NCBI GenBank assembly: GCA_023014335.1
Contig: JAECYW010000017.1
Coordinates: 1,364,001 to 1,428,000, forward strand
DNA from: Galerina marginata
Taxonomy: Eukaryota > Basidiomycota > Agaricomycetes > Agaricales > Galerinaceae
DNA: 64,000 bases
Direction: 5' to 3'
The notes beneath the pieces were generated by a model. It did no database searches, was not told the origin of the DNA, and worked only from the letters and a program-made list of their open reading frames with translations. Shown here piece after piece: positions 11,801-24,510 of the stretch. The translations under genes and the position numbers were made by a program. Position 1 is the first letter of the stretch. Every line of letters begins with the position of its first letter.

Positions 11801-13434
11801 GGAACCCATTCAGATCCGTCGGGCTTAGTGTCGCAGACGATCTTTCAGCACCAGAAGCCCCCGAATCCGAGAATCGCTTGCCATTGGTCTCCAAAGGAGT
11901 CGGATGTGACGGTTCGATTGGAACTTCTAGTTCGACAACCATGGTAGGTGGGGACAAGACGATTGTATCGTCAAGCCCATCATACGGATTCGTATCGTTG
12001 GGTGGAGAGAGAGGCCGATGTCGCTCCAGGTCGAAGTGTTCATGTGATGAAGGAGTACTTTGAATGGAGCTAGAGCGAGAAGACGAGCGAGAAGGGGATT
12101 GTGAGGAGAAAGCGAATTGTTGTGATTGACCGTGTGCGGTTAAATATGCAGGAATGGGTGTGCCGTTTTGCCCTTGGGCTGAGAGTGATCCATGTCGTGA
12201 GGACAGTTCGGACGATTGGGTAGAGGAAATATCCTTGAAGGGAGAGAGCGGAACACTGGGGTTAATAGAGCGGCGTTTATCGCGTCGAGATGTGACAGAG
12301 AGTCCTTCCGAGGGGGAAGAGCCGTTTAGCAGTGTGTGAGGGTGGAGGGAGGCGTTGTCTGGGAGGAGAGAATCTTGCCGGGGTTGCACATTCAATGGGC
12401 GGGCGGCGCCATCATCATAGCTACTCCTTCGTTTCACGTCGAGAGGCAGGGTGAGGGGAGGTATAGGCAACGTGTTTGATTTCAGAGCGCTGTAGTTCTG
12501 TGCCACACCCTGGTCTGGCTCAGACGGTGGGGCTACTGTAACAGATGGGGATTGCGAAGGGAAAGGGTTGGAAAATGAAGAAACAGGAGCCCGAGGTTTG
12601 ACGGTAGTTGAATGTGAATACGATGGTGGGGGAGCGCCTTCGTTGAAGTGAGGCCTTGTTGGGGATCTTATTGCGGGTATTCGAGCACCTTCAGAACGAG
12701 AAGAGGATAAGGCTGGGGGAGACCTGATAGCTCCCGGGTGAGACTGCTCTTCCACGGTTGATCTCTACAGTGTACTCCAGTCAGTTAGAACAGGAGAGGA
12801 GAGCAAATTAACGTACATCTGGATCGCGATGAAAATTCCGAGCCTCTTGCTCTCTGCTTCTGGAGGAGCCGCTTCCCCCGTTTGCCCTCTCTCTCTCCGC
12901 TTTCTTCTGGGCGTGTTTCCTAATTTTAATCATGCGCTCGTTATGACAGTTCATGCAGTAAATGCCTTGACTGGTCTTGGCGAAAACGAGCTCGTCGATA
13001 CGATTGCTGCAGACTTTACATTTGAAGCAATGGGCGTGATAAGAGTCGTCACCAGTCATAATGGCTTCATCGAGAATGGGGAGGTGACAAATATTGCAAC
13101 TATAGGAGCAATTTGCACATATCGGAGACCCGTCCGACAAGAGGAGAAGATTTGTGTCTGCTGTGACCTGATTTCGACATTTGGCACACTTGAAGCAGTC
13201 GACATGGAAGAAAGATTGTCTGTGAAGAGTAAGCGAGGATGTTAGATGCGACAAGGCGATGGACGCGACATACCCAAACGCGACGACAAGACCGCCCTGC
13301 TCATTGACGACAGAATTCTTGCAGCCCGGACACAGCCTGTCCTCCAAGGCGACGTTATCGGAGTGGGCTGGGTGCTGGAGATCAAGATGGGAGTGTTCGC
13401 GGAGGGGAATGTCGTGCGGCACGGTGGCCAGCAT
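8840..13434 (-). CDS. LIM-LIM-C1-RhoGAP signalling protein (Rga-type)
   Basis: A large multi-exon gene starting at ATG 13434; an in-frame stop lies just upstream. It encodes two LIM zinc fingers (CPGCKNSV, then HVDCFKCAKCRNQV, then CANCSYSCNICHLPI, then HAHCFKCKVCSNRI, then CMNCHNERM). About 700 residues of serine/proline-rich disorder (12755-10950) follow, then coiled coil (KRLESIRHQYQRELEPLTQQ). A C1-like zinc module comes next (HNFQQLSILRFTRCDHCGDK, then SVHVRCIANVQIPC), then a C-terminal RhoGAP domain with arginine finger EGIYRKTGG, then LKTYFRSLPVPLL, then LMNARNLGVVFGR. It ends at the stop codon 8840-8842. Such proteins stimulate GTP hydrolysis by Rho/Cdc42 GTPases at sites of polarised growth. 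The domain set matches fungal Rga1-like proteins. Exact borders of the small 3' exons were not all resolved. Confidence 0.9.
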
Positions 13435-13544
13435 TTCGTGTGGATATTGCCAGAGATTGCTTTGGCTTGCTATGGTTTAAACTAAGGGACAAGTGTCACA
13501 CTGTCACAGCCATTCCTGATCGTGGCGGTGCTCCTTCTTTCACC

Positions 13545-14646
13545 ATGGCCCTCATCACCATCTCCGGCTTTCCTGCCTCAGGCAAATCAACCCGGGCACA
13601 CCACATTTCCCGCTTTCTCTCCCAAAGAATTACAGAGCATGGATACAGTGGGCCCATTGCAAAGGTGGCTGTCCTCTCCGATCACTCTCTCGGCCTCACC
13701 CGCGACTGCTATAACGGTATGTGCCAGCTTTCTCGCCGCTGCCAGCCTGATCTCCCGTCCAGATAGCAAGTCAGAGAAGCCAGCTCGCGGTGCTCTTTTC
13801 ACTGCTGTGCAACGGCAACTATCGCCAGACACTATCCTTATTGTCGACTCTCTCAATTACATCAAGGGCTTTCGCTATCAGATGTACTGTGCTGCACGAG
13901 AGCTGAAACTACGGACGTGCACAGTGCGCACCCACATTTCTCCTCGGCTTGTCTGGCGCTCGATGAATTAAACCCCAGGTATATGTTATTGCAAGTCCCG
14001 ATCAAAGTAGGGAGTGGAATTCGACGAGAGACGCTAACAACGCGTACTTGCAGACCACGCAAGTGGTTTCGCTATTCATTACGGCTCCACTCATATCCCC
14101 AATTGTCTCTTAGTCTCGAAAATCTTCTCGTCAGATTTGAAGAACCTTCTTCCATGGTCCGCTGGGATGCCCCGCTGTTTACCATCCTCTGGGACGATCA
14201 AGATATTCCAGGTACTGGAATATGGGACTCGATTACCACGGCAACTTTAAAACCGCCCAATTCCGGTACTCTTTCTGTAGGTCCTTCTTATCCAGTCGCA
14301 TACGCGACAGCTTGCAAACGTTTCTCAGGCTGCGAAAGCCCCAGTTGACGCGCTGCACATCCTAGAGCAAGTGACGACAACCCTGACGTCCTCCATCGTT
14401 TCTGCATCTAGTTCTCAACCCACAGGCGGACTTGCAATTGTAACCACTGGTGAACTCAAATTTTCGGTTGCGCTCCCGCCTCGTAATGTGACGCTCTCCG
14501 AGCTTCAGCGTCTTAAAAGACAATTTGTCACTGTCCACAAGAAGGCCATCACGCTGGGAACAACGGAGAGAGGTGCTGTTGATTGGAGCGAAAAGAACAT
14601 TGCGAACAAATTTGTAGAATACGTTGAAGAGCACCTGCGCCCCTAA
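13545..14646 (+). CDS. KTI12: KTI12-like Elongator-associated ATPase
   Basis: The ATG at 13545 opens MALITISGFPASGKS, a P-loop (GFPASGKS) typical of KTI12/PSTK proteins. Further exons give ILIVDSLNYIKGFRYQMYCA, then LKLRTCTVYVIASPDQSREW, then LLVRFEEPSSMVRWDAPLF, then GTGIWDSITTATLKP. The last exon ends ADWSEKNI-like (VDWSEKNIANKFVEYVEEHL). KTI12 binds tRNA and Elongator and supports wobble-uridine modification. Introns are short GT-AG; the one around 14055-14110 is uncertain. The gene runs head to head with the RhoGAP gene, their start codons only 110 bp apart, suggesting a shared promoter. Confidence 0.9.
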
Positions 14647-14733
14647 TTCAAATTGATGTGTAGATTACATAACATAGCATTTGAGAACAATGACAGCCTT
14701 GGTCATTAGCGCCACTACTTGTTCCCTACCACC

Positions 14734-17115
14734 ATGCCGCTTCCCACTGATACCAGCCTTTCTCTTCTCGGGTATTCTCGTCCAGGAGACACCTTGCAAT
14801 CCAAGCCCAAGCAGGCTATGCTAGTTCGCATGTCATCCGAGACCCTCGATGCTCTTGAATCATCTTCTCAAGTCCAGTTTGAGTTTGGAGACAATCCAGT
14901 GCGTTCTTGTTCATGTCAGCGATATCTTTATTGAACAAACTACAGGCCATATACATCGGAGATGTACACTTCCCAATGCAACACTCACAGGAAACCGCCA
15001 TTCACGAAATCTTTCTGCGTGCATCTTCTGCTACCAAGAAGAGCGCGCCGTTGAAACTTCATGCCCATGTAATTGGTAAATTCTCCGTCGAGCGAGAGCT
15101 TTCCGAGGGACAACGGGAGAGGGTCCGAGAAAGCACCCAAGATGCTGCCAATCAACGGAACTCACGGACTACTCTATTCATCGAACCTTTACCGACCGAT
15201 AACCCCAGGAAGAGAAAGGAACCACAAATGTTCCGCAAACCTCTTCGTCCTGCAGATAAACTAAAGGCTGCTCAAGTGATGCCCACGATGACCCCCGCTA
15301 GTAAAAACTCCGCCATCCCATCTCAAGCGCAAAGAGATGCGTTTCGAAAGCGCCTGCTATGTTACCTTGCTCTTGGGGACAAGACTGAGGAACAGGTACA
15401 CAAGCACCTTGGAGGCCCGGATCGAACAACTTCATCTCGTCGTGAAATTCAGGACCTATTGGTCCAAGTGAGTAGATGCTCAAATTTAAAGCTGTTTTTC
15501 TAATTCCATTCCATCCAAGTTGGCAGAGCCGGTGGCAACCAGCTCGACAGATAAGTCACCGAAGTTTTATCGCCTCAAACTTTCGGCATGGACGGAAGTA
15601 CGTCCTTATGAGTGGCCCGCGCTATCAGAACCAGAGCAGGCGACCATGGCACGTTCAGTTAGAACTGCCCTTCACAAACTTGGGATCTCGAACGATGATC
15701 CCCTCTGGCGCCATGCTGTCCACGGTGCTGCGTCCAGCAATCCTCAATCCGTCCCATCAATTGATCACGCCAAAACTCACACATTCCCTTCCGGTCCTAT
15801 GGACGAAGCATTCCGTGCAAGGAAGCAAGAAATAGCAAAGCGAGGAGTTACATCGAACAGAGAAACCAAGGAAAGGAAAACAAAGCCTAAAACCGGAGAA
15901 ATCATGATGAAGGATGAAAGCTTGCGGGCAGTTCCTCGGACAGTTTCTCAGGAAGATAAACCAAACCGGGCCTTCGAAAGTCGAAGAATACCAGAAACTT
16001 CCTCCAACGATGTTGGAATCGGACGTAGAGAACCTCCTCGTGTTTCCACAGTTACAAAGCCTCAGATCAGCAACGATCGTTCTCATTCCTCTTCCAACAC
16101 CAACAACAAAGCCCATCATATTAGACATTTGGACAAGGATGTTGCTTCCCCTGCTCGACGGGTGAAAACTTTGCCAATACAGGACGAGAAAAACATCGCT
16201 TCCACCTCTTCATTGCAAAAGGTTAAAAAAAATCGACCGGAAAACGAAATTGTTGTTACCGACTTGGAGGGAGAGAGGCGTCGTGTTCGCGATCCAAAAG
16301 GGACGGCGGATGAAGGCCGGGAGGAGTTTGCACCTTTTGTTTCGAAACGGAAAGCGACAGACCATGGCAAAGCGGGGTCTCGCGACATGACACCTCCCGC
16401 GAAGCGACGCAAATCGGAACACTTGCCTGTTACTTCATCGAAAGAAGGTCGTATGAGGGATGATCGTGTGAAGGACATTTTGTCAAGTAGAAAGTCCTAC
16501 CCGGATCCCTACTTACCTGAAAAACCTCAACCATCTGCATCGTCGTCAATACGACCGAAGAAGAAGCACGAATCTCCCCCTCCTTTGATAAGGCACACAA
16601 TATCTAACGCGGATGAAAGGATGCCTGAGTCGTCTTCCCGGTCTCATGCGTCTGGTATAGTCGGCTCCCAGACCAGCAAGTCCAATACCTCAGGCAAGTT
16701 GCGCCGTCCGCCTGTTTACACATCTTCTGAAGAGGACGAGGAAGCGGCACCTTCTAGAACGCGCCAACAACCTCAGACTGGCGGTTCTTTACCGAACCCT
16801 GCAGGAAATGAACAAGGGGCGCTCCACTCACGGAACAACAACCCGACGCGAACCCTCCCCACTGACCATGCTGCTCTTCGCGCACGGTACAATACCTCAT
16901 ACCTCGAGTACCTCGCGAAATTCCAAAGACTTGTGGTACAAAGAGGCAAGATCGACCACTTGTTGAAGAACAATGATATTGCAAGTGCAATGACTGACTC
17001 AGAGGGGGACTGTGAAATTTTGGATGCAGAAGAGCTCGCACAACTCGCCGCGGACCATAGAAAACTACAGGGAGAGCTGGAGACGATTCAGCAAATGTTC
17101 GGGCGAGGGAGCTAA
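14734..17115 (+). CDS. ELL-like RNA polymerase II elongation factor
   Basis: Three exons (14734-14898, 14946-15467, 15520-17115) in continuous frame. The N-terminal region (MPLPTDTSLSLLGYS, then KQAMLVRMSSETLDALE, then AIYIGDVHFPMQ, then LHAHVIGKFSVEREL) resembles the ELL N-terminal domain, and a helical segment follows (RDAFRKRLLCYLALGDKTEE). A long basic, serine-rich disordered middle precedes a C-terminal helical hairpin (YNTSYLEYLAKFQRLVVQ, then LAADHRKLQGELETIQQMF), like the occludin/ELL homology domain. ELL proteins suppress Pol II pausing as part of elongation complexes; S. pombe Ell1 is the nearest characterised fungal example. Total length is about 760 residues. The assignment rests on both terminal domains and on memory of the family, without a search. 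Confidence 0.65.
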
Positions 17116-17236
17116 ATCCTGATTAGCGTACAGCACGTGACCGTCTAGCCATTGTTTGTCTATTTTTGGCTCGAATGCTTTTTATGCAGTACATGATGTA
17201 GAGACAATAGAGCTATATGTTTCCCGTCTTACTGCC

Positions 17237-19374
17237 ATGAACTACCTCTTATCCAACCTGTTTTCTGCTCTTCTTGCACTGACCTTTGTCTATGCCGTCT
17301 TTGTGACCATCGTCGCCCCCAGGCTCAACCCTTTGCAACACCTGGCTGGGCCTCCGAACCTGGGTTGGTTCAAAAACCATCTCCGTGCCATTTTGGAGTG
17401 AGTATTGGCCTTGCATACCGCGATAAATTACGCCTCATCGCGTTAAAATAGCCCAGCTGTGTCGCCTCAGATGCATGAATATTTTACTCACAAGTACGGG
17501 CGGTCTGTACGCATTCAAGGTGTTGGTCCTGTAAGTTGTCCATTTCAAACGCGGTTTAATCCATGTCTAATCCAATCCTGCTAGTGGGACGTGCGGCTCC
17601 TCACCCTCGATCCAGTTTCTGTTGCACATGTTTTGAAAAACTCGACTGTATACGAAAAGCCATGGCAGTCGCGCAGACTAATCACAAGTCTCATTGGATG
17701 TGGTATGCTTGCTGCCGAGGGCCATGTGCACAAGCGACAGCGACGGGTGTCCACCCCGGCATTTTCTATCCAGAATCTCCGTGCACTTGTTCCGCTGGTA
17801 TTCAATAAAGGTGATGAACTGAAGGATAAATGGATGCAGATAGCAAATACTAGCTCTGGACCACCTACCATTGACGTTTGTCACTGGATAAGCAGGGCTA
17901 CGTTTGACGTTATTGGGCTTGCAGGTTTTCGAGGTTTCAATTCATTCTGAATTTCCGACTGACTTGTTTTCAGGCTTTGACTATAATTTTAATGCAATTG
18001 AAGACGAATCAAACGAACTTTTTTGCGCCTACAAGGAAATGTTCGAAGTCGCAATATCCCAGAGCCATCCGTTCCGAACCATCTTTAGGATATACTCCCC
18101 ATTCCTTAGTTCTTTGTTTGTATGTCCTTCTTTCACTTTCACAGCCTACACTAAGTCTACCCCAACCCTAAGCCAGATTCAACTCTCAGCACAGTCCAGA
18201 GGTGCCAAGCGGTCATCCACCGTGTTGCAGGACAACTTATTCAGGAAAAGAAGCTCAAAATTGCTCAGGGTCTAAAAGCTGGTATCCCTTACGGTGGAAG
18301 AGACCTGCTCAGTCTCTTACGTCAGTTATCAGTTACTTTTGACGGTCATATCTCATTTTTTTTTCTAGTCAAGTCAAATGTCGCGACAGACTTACCTGTT
18401 GATGAACGCATCTCGGACACTGATATCCTCCACAATATAAATACCTTCATGTTCGCAGGATCTGATACCTCTTCTCTCAGCCTTACGTGGACGTTGTTGC
18501 TTCTTGCACAAAATCAGGCAGCACAAGACCGACTCCGTGCGGAGCTACTCTCAGTGTCTCCTACAACTTCTGGCAATCTGGCCCATTTGACGGAAGATGA
18601 AATCCACTCGTTATATGCCATCATATCTAACCTTCCCTGCCTCCACAATGTCGTCCGTGAATCTATTCGATTAATTCCACCTGTACACTCTTCTATTCGA
18701 GTCGCCACTCAGGATGATGAAGTCCCTGTATCGTACCCCGTTCACGCTCGCGATGGTACCGTTTTGGATCAGAAATCCACAATCACTGTACCCAAGGGCA
18801 GTTTCGTTCATGTCGCCGTAGAGGGGTTCAATCTCGATAAAACCATCTGGGGAGATGACGCATGGGAATTCGTGTGAGTATCCTCGTTTGATAGATGTCG
18901 CCCCTTCGAATTGCAAACTAATTATATTTGTCGCATTTTGATGTAGACCTGACAGATGGGACCACCTACCAGAAAGTGCTACGGAGCTACCTGGACTATT
19001 TTCAAACACATTGTCATTTTCTGCTGGCCCTCGGGTCAGTATTTTCACTCGGCGCCATACCATTCCTTGCTCACTAACAGATCAAGTCCTGCATTGGAAT
19101 GCGGTTTTCGATGATTGAAATCAAAACCTTTTTATATCTCTTAGTCACGAAATTTATATTTCAGACCACTCAAGACAAGATAATCAAAGCAAATGTGTGC
19201 GTAACGGGCGTCGACTGCACCAAGATGTTTTGATTCAAGTCGTCTTTTAGTGTTTTAACTCGACCATACATATCCGGCAGATACAAGGAAGGAAGTCAAT
19301 GTCCCCTTATCATCTTGCCTCTCAATGCACAAGCTGATGCTGCGGGACCACAAGGGGATGTGGGTAATGTCTAG
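17237..19374 (+). CDS. Cytochrome P450 monooxygenase
   Basis: The gene is intron-rich. It starts at ATG 17237 with a membrane anchor (LLALTFVYAVFVTIVAP) and a proline hinge (HLAGPPNLGWF). The I-helix is MFAGSDTSSLSLTW (the oxygen-activating AGxDT). The ExxR motif is RESIR, the PxRW-type motif is PDRWDHLPE, and the heme-binding loop is FSAGPRSCIGMRFS, whose cysteine is the axial thiolate ligand. An intron lies inside the heme loop between GPR and SCIG; a final intron precedes the exon ending GDVGNV and the TAG at 19372-19374. Predicted to be ER-membrane bound with a reductase partner. The substrate cannot be told. No biosynthetic cluster surrounds it. It ends 54 bp from the convergent cysteine synthase. 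Confidence 0.93.
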
Positions 19375-19428
19375 GTTAATTGTATATGTCATCCGATTGT
19401 TTGAGGCGTTGTGTACTATCTACGGTGA

Positions 19429-20769
19429 TTAGTCCAATACGGTGTACTTCTTTAAATGTGGGGGAATTGAGTCTTCAAGTCCTTTGCTGGTAAGCCATTT
19501 CTTGGAGAAAAGCCTACTCTGGTATCGGTAAGCTCCATCACACAAGACGGTGACAACACTTGAACCTGAGAAAAAGGTGTAAGGTCAAAAGGGCTCTAGT
19601 CAGAATGATGCAGTCGCAGATACCTGGACCCAGTCGTTGTGCGAGCTCGACTGCTGCGACAACATTTAATGCAGAACTGGCGCCGAGATACAGCCCTTCA
19701 GAATCTAATAATTCATACAGCATTGCAATTGATTTGGAGTCGGGGACCGTGAAAGCGCCGGATAATTCATTTACAAAGGTTGCAAGATTGTCAGTGATAC
19801 GTCCTTGCCCGATTCCTGATCGACGTAGTCAGTCTGAAGTCAACTCCAATAACCCAAATGCAGACCTTCTGTGATAGAGCTCCCTGACCTTTCAACCAGT
19901 TTGCCTCCGCTAGTCACATAGCTTGTCAAAACACTCCCTGGAGGGTCGGCCAACCAGATTTGGGTTCTCCCAGCGCTCTTCTCTTTCAAGTATTTGCCAG
20001 CTCCAGCCAATGTACCACCAGTTCCCGTAGCACAAATAAATCCATCCACCCGCCCTTGGGTTTGTTCCCAGATCTCAGGACCAGTTGAAACATAGTGAGC
20101 CTGTGCATTTGCAGTATTATCGAATTGATTGGTCCAAAGAGCATTGTCGATACTACTGGCAAAGTCTCGTGCTTGGTGATTGTAGTTCTTGGGGTTTTCA
20201 AATGCTACTGCTGGGACTGGATGTACGTCTGCCCCGAGCATGCGAAGCAAGTCGATTTTTTCTTGACTCTGGAATAATGCTCCAGTCCAAGAGGGGTTGC
20301 GGTGGGGACAGATAGAGAACTGACCTGCGTGTCTGGCATGTAAATTACGCATTTATAGCCCAGAGCCCTGCATACATGGGCAAGGCCAATCCCAGTGTTA
20401 CCCGCAGTGCCTTCCACAATGGTACCTCCTGGACTGATGCTAGGCACTGTCAATTGGGTCGGCCAGGCCGTGACAACAATGATACGACGTACAGGCCTCG
20501 GCCTTCAGCGTCGCGAACAAGGCCAAGAGCAGCCCTGTCCTTCACACTGCCTCCTGGATTCTGAAATTCTGCCTTTCCAAATATCTTAGCACCAGTCTTT
20601 TCGGAAAGACTCTTTAGATATATCTAGAGCTGAAGTTTGAGAAATTCAGTGATGCAAGGCAAACAATGCTCACAAGGGGCGTGTTTCCTACAGCTTCATT
20701 GAAACCCTGGACAGTTGAACAAGAAGAAAAGTTTCTGCGCTGAGCGGCATGCCTTAAAGCTGAAAGCAT
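19429..20769 (-). CDS. Cysteine synthase (O-acetylserine sulfhydrylase family, PLP-dependent)
   Basis: Spliced from ATG 20769 ([16 protein letters not shown], a basic serine-rich leader that could be mitochondrial). Motifs: NEAVGNTPL, then [16 protein letters not shown] with the lysine that would bind PLP, then [20 protein letters not shown] (substrate/PLP loop), then [19 protein letters not shown] (phosphate-binding glycine loop), then [18 protein letters not shown], then [20 protein letters not shown]. It ends KKYTVLD at the stop codon 19429-19431. The enzyme class makes cysteine from O-acetylserine (or acetylhomoserine) and sulfide. The second intron uses acceptor CATCAG just before CCAGGAGGTACC. 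The full exon chain was followed, so the structure is reliable. Fungal homologues with this leader are often called cysteine synthase 2. Confidence 0.92.
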
Positions 20770-21124
20770 TGAGGTTCCTCGTTTAGATGGAAAATACTAA
20801 ATAGTAGACAAACACTTTCGATGAAAATTCGGTTAATTGGCACGACATTTATGTTTACGTAAGAAAAAGGACATGAAGAGGACGACCCACTACTTATACG
20901 AAGAACAGAATGGATGAACTTAATAGAGAAGGGGCGTGTTTACCGAGTGACAGAGAACTGACTGTGGTATTGCGAGAGGAGAACGAGTAGAACGAAACAA
21001 AAATTAAACATCAGGGTATTGGAGGAAATGAAATAGGTATAGCAAACAGCTTCCGACGATGGTTGCAAACGTCCAAAAGAAATTCAGCGAGTTTCCCAAA
21101 GCCAAGGATGACAGGAAAAGGATC
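20770..21124. promoter_or_regulatory. Intergenic region upstream of cysteine synthase
   Basis: These 355 bases hold the cysteine synthase promoter and the 3' flank of the ARF gene, which are co-oriented. I see no coding potential and no clear regulatory motif beyond AT-rich tracts. Confidence 0.4.
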
Positions 21125-21963
<839 letters not shown>

Positions 21964-22181
21964 TTACGCAGATTTCAGTAGAAGTAAAGAATGACGGCGG
22001 CCACGGACAGTGATAAAGAGGTTACAGAAAACGAAGAAACTGAACAAGAGTATCACCCGTTTCAGATGCGACTTTCGACTGAAAGTCACACCAACGGCTA
22101 TCACGTGATTCAGTACTTAGTCACAGTCACAGTCAATGTCATTTCATTAACATTTGGTAAGTACAAATGGTATCGAGGGAA

Positions 22182-24315
22182 TTATGGTGAATGACTCTGA
22201 TTGTAGACTTTCAACCAACTATCGCCCATGTCCTGTTTCAAGGATTCAATTTTCTTCCTGTAGGAATCCATGCTGTCGTCAACAATACCATCGCTCCCTG
22301 AGGGCTCGAAGAACGATGCACTAATTCGAGCCCGGCGCCGCTCAGACTTCGAGATAATAGAGCCCACACGAACAGACTTATGAGAACGCAAGTCGGACTG
22401 CTCTCGCGGTGGAGGTAGGACAGATAAGCGATGAGTATAGTCCTGTTTGATTACGACTATGACGCGAAGGTTGTGAGATGAAGGCACTGGCATGGTCAGT
22501 CCGATTTCCGTATCGGAAAGCCTGGGTTTCTTCGGTCGCTTCATTGGTGTATTGAGGAATATGTCTATTCTCCCCCGTGGCTTCTGTCGAGCGTGGAGAA
22601 GAGCTCTTATTGGAAAGAAGCTCCAATGTAGCGGCCTGCAGCGTGCGTTGTCTTCTTGTGCTATCCTTCGAACCCGTCCTTGAATGCGAGCCGGAGGGAG
22701 AGCTCTGCTCGCTATTACTTTCTTCGAGATCAACAATACGCGTCAACTTCTTTCTGCGTAGACCCACACCACTTGTCGCCGTGGGGGTCAAGGAATGAGG
22801 CAGCTGCGAAGAAGTTCCGTCTTTTTGCTGAGCACCAGGGATAAGGGGTGTGCGAGAGTGCTCTATCGCTATGACAGGTGTGGAAGCAGTTGTTGACTGG
22901 ACGCGAAGAGATGGAACTTGATCCGGTGGGTTGAGGTTTCGCCGCTCATACATGTTCGGGAGGGTTCCATCCAGGCTAATCTCCTTGCCTTCTCTCCAAA
23001 AGTAGTCAAAGCAGGTCACTCGATATCGTTCCTCCACCTCCACAAAGTGATTCCCTTCGATCCAAATTTCCGAAAGGTTTGGCAGGGCAGATAGTCTGCT
23101 GATTTCTGAGCTCTCTTCGAGTAGATTGTACCTTAAATCAAGGCGTTCCAGAGCCAAAAGTCGTTCAAGCCCACATAAAGACTCCAGCCGATTGTGCGCC
23201 AGATTGAGAGAAAGTATTTGACCTAGATTCAAAAAAATACCAAGGACAGAATCGATTAGGTTATCCGCCAGATTTAGGCTGAGGAGACTGTAGAGCTCCC
23301 CAAACCCTGCAGGAACGGAGAGTAACAGATTTGAAGAAAGATCTAAGTGCGTGAGGGAAGTTAGATAAGGAAGGACTTCAGAAGGAAAGGATGTCAGTGC
23401 ATTGTCGGGAAGGTAGAGGTGTTTAAGAAATGCCCAGGTAGAAGAAGAGAGTCGAGGAGGCGACGGCAGTTCCAATGATACCGTTTTGTTCGGTCCTGAA
23501 TTTGGGCACTCGTCTTCGGTTGCGTCCAGTGAAAGATTTAACGGGGAGAGTCGCGGGGTTGCAGCAAGATGTTCTCCCTGTCTCCGAGCCAGATCGTCAA
23601 GGACGGCTCCAGCTATAATGTCTGATACATCGTCCAACCCACTCTTTTTGATCTTGAGGCTTTTCAGCGACTCTGATAGGCGGTCCCATCCAAGCAACGT
23701 ACGAGGGTCGATGTTCTCGCATTCTAAACGTTCCAGATTCTTGAAAACATACAACGGGATTGCATTTTGGTCTGGAGAATCGTTCATGAGCTCAGCGATG
23801 GCCTGTTTGCCGGGAGCGTGAATGGAGAGTGCAGGAAGTTTGGTAAAACTGCTATAAACATATCTCAGTTCCCCGTCTATTCCTGGTGCGTCATAATTAG
23901 TCCACCAACTTCCACTCAACGATATTTTGGACACCATGGATAAAGAGGACCGCAATGACGCGAGGGATAGAGTTTCAGCATCTTTCTGGTTGGGATAAAT
24001 ATGGGTGTAGCTCATTGGGCGAGAAGGTGATTCGACTCGAATGTCCAATGGCCCAATATCGAAACCTAGGGCCTCCAGTCGAATGAGAATGTAGAAGAGA
24101 TGGTGGGTGTCTATGGAGAGGACAACAGGTCTGCAAGAGGGTGAAGAGGGACTCGGGGAGAACCAGCTGAGGGGACTAAAAGAGGACGGAGAGGGCAGAT
24201 TCTGACGGGGATTTCTTCTTCTACGGGCTAGGCCTGATTCCGCGAGACCTCTTTCGTTGGCGCGAATGAACGCAGCGAGCTGACGAATGTAACTGTCTCC
24301 AGACTGTGTTTCCAT
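22182..24315 (-). CDS. Leucine-rich-repeat protein (STK11IP-like layout)
   Basis: One exon of about 600 codons from ATG 24315 covers most of the gene. After an N-terminal globular region (LIRLEALGFDIGPLDIRV) come about six leucine-rich repeats: LKHLYLPDNALTSFPSEVLP, LTHLDLSSNLLLSVPAGFGE, LLSLNLADNLIDSVLGIF, ILSLNLAHNRLESLCGLERL, LERLDLRYNLLEESSEISRL, LSEIWIEGNHFVEVEERYRV. A capping motif (TCFDYFWREGKEISLDGTLP) and a disordered tail follow. A frame change near 22470-22540, probably an unplaced intron, leads into the final segment (SYRKKIESLKQDMGDSWLKVY) with stop at 22182-22184. LRR arrays mediate protein binding. The N-terminal layout resembles the LKB1-interacting protein family, a weak inference; function is not known. 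Confidence 0.8.
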
Positions 24316-24510
24316 GGAGGGCAGTCAATTTCTGAAAGGTAGTGAGGTGGAGATAGCATTATTGAGAAATCATGGTACAGTACTTACCTCCAACGTTGCG
24401 TGCAGACCGCAGACTGTTCGTTGATGACTTACAATTAGACTTAGCAATTTCGTAATCTTGTACATACTTATGCGGAATAAGCACGCGTAATCGTCTCTTT
24501 CACCATAACC
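24316..24510. promoter_or_regulatory. Divergent promoter, LRR gene / RAD23
   Basis: The 195 bases between two divergent start codons must hold both promoters. No TATA box or known binding site stands out. Confidence 0.4.
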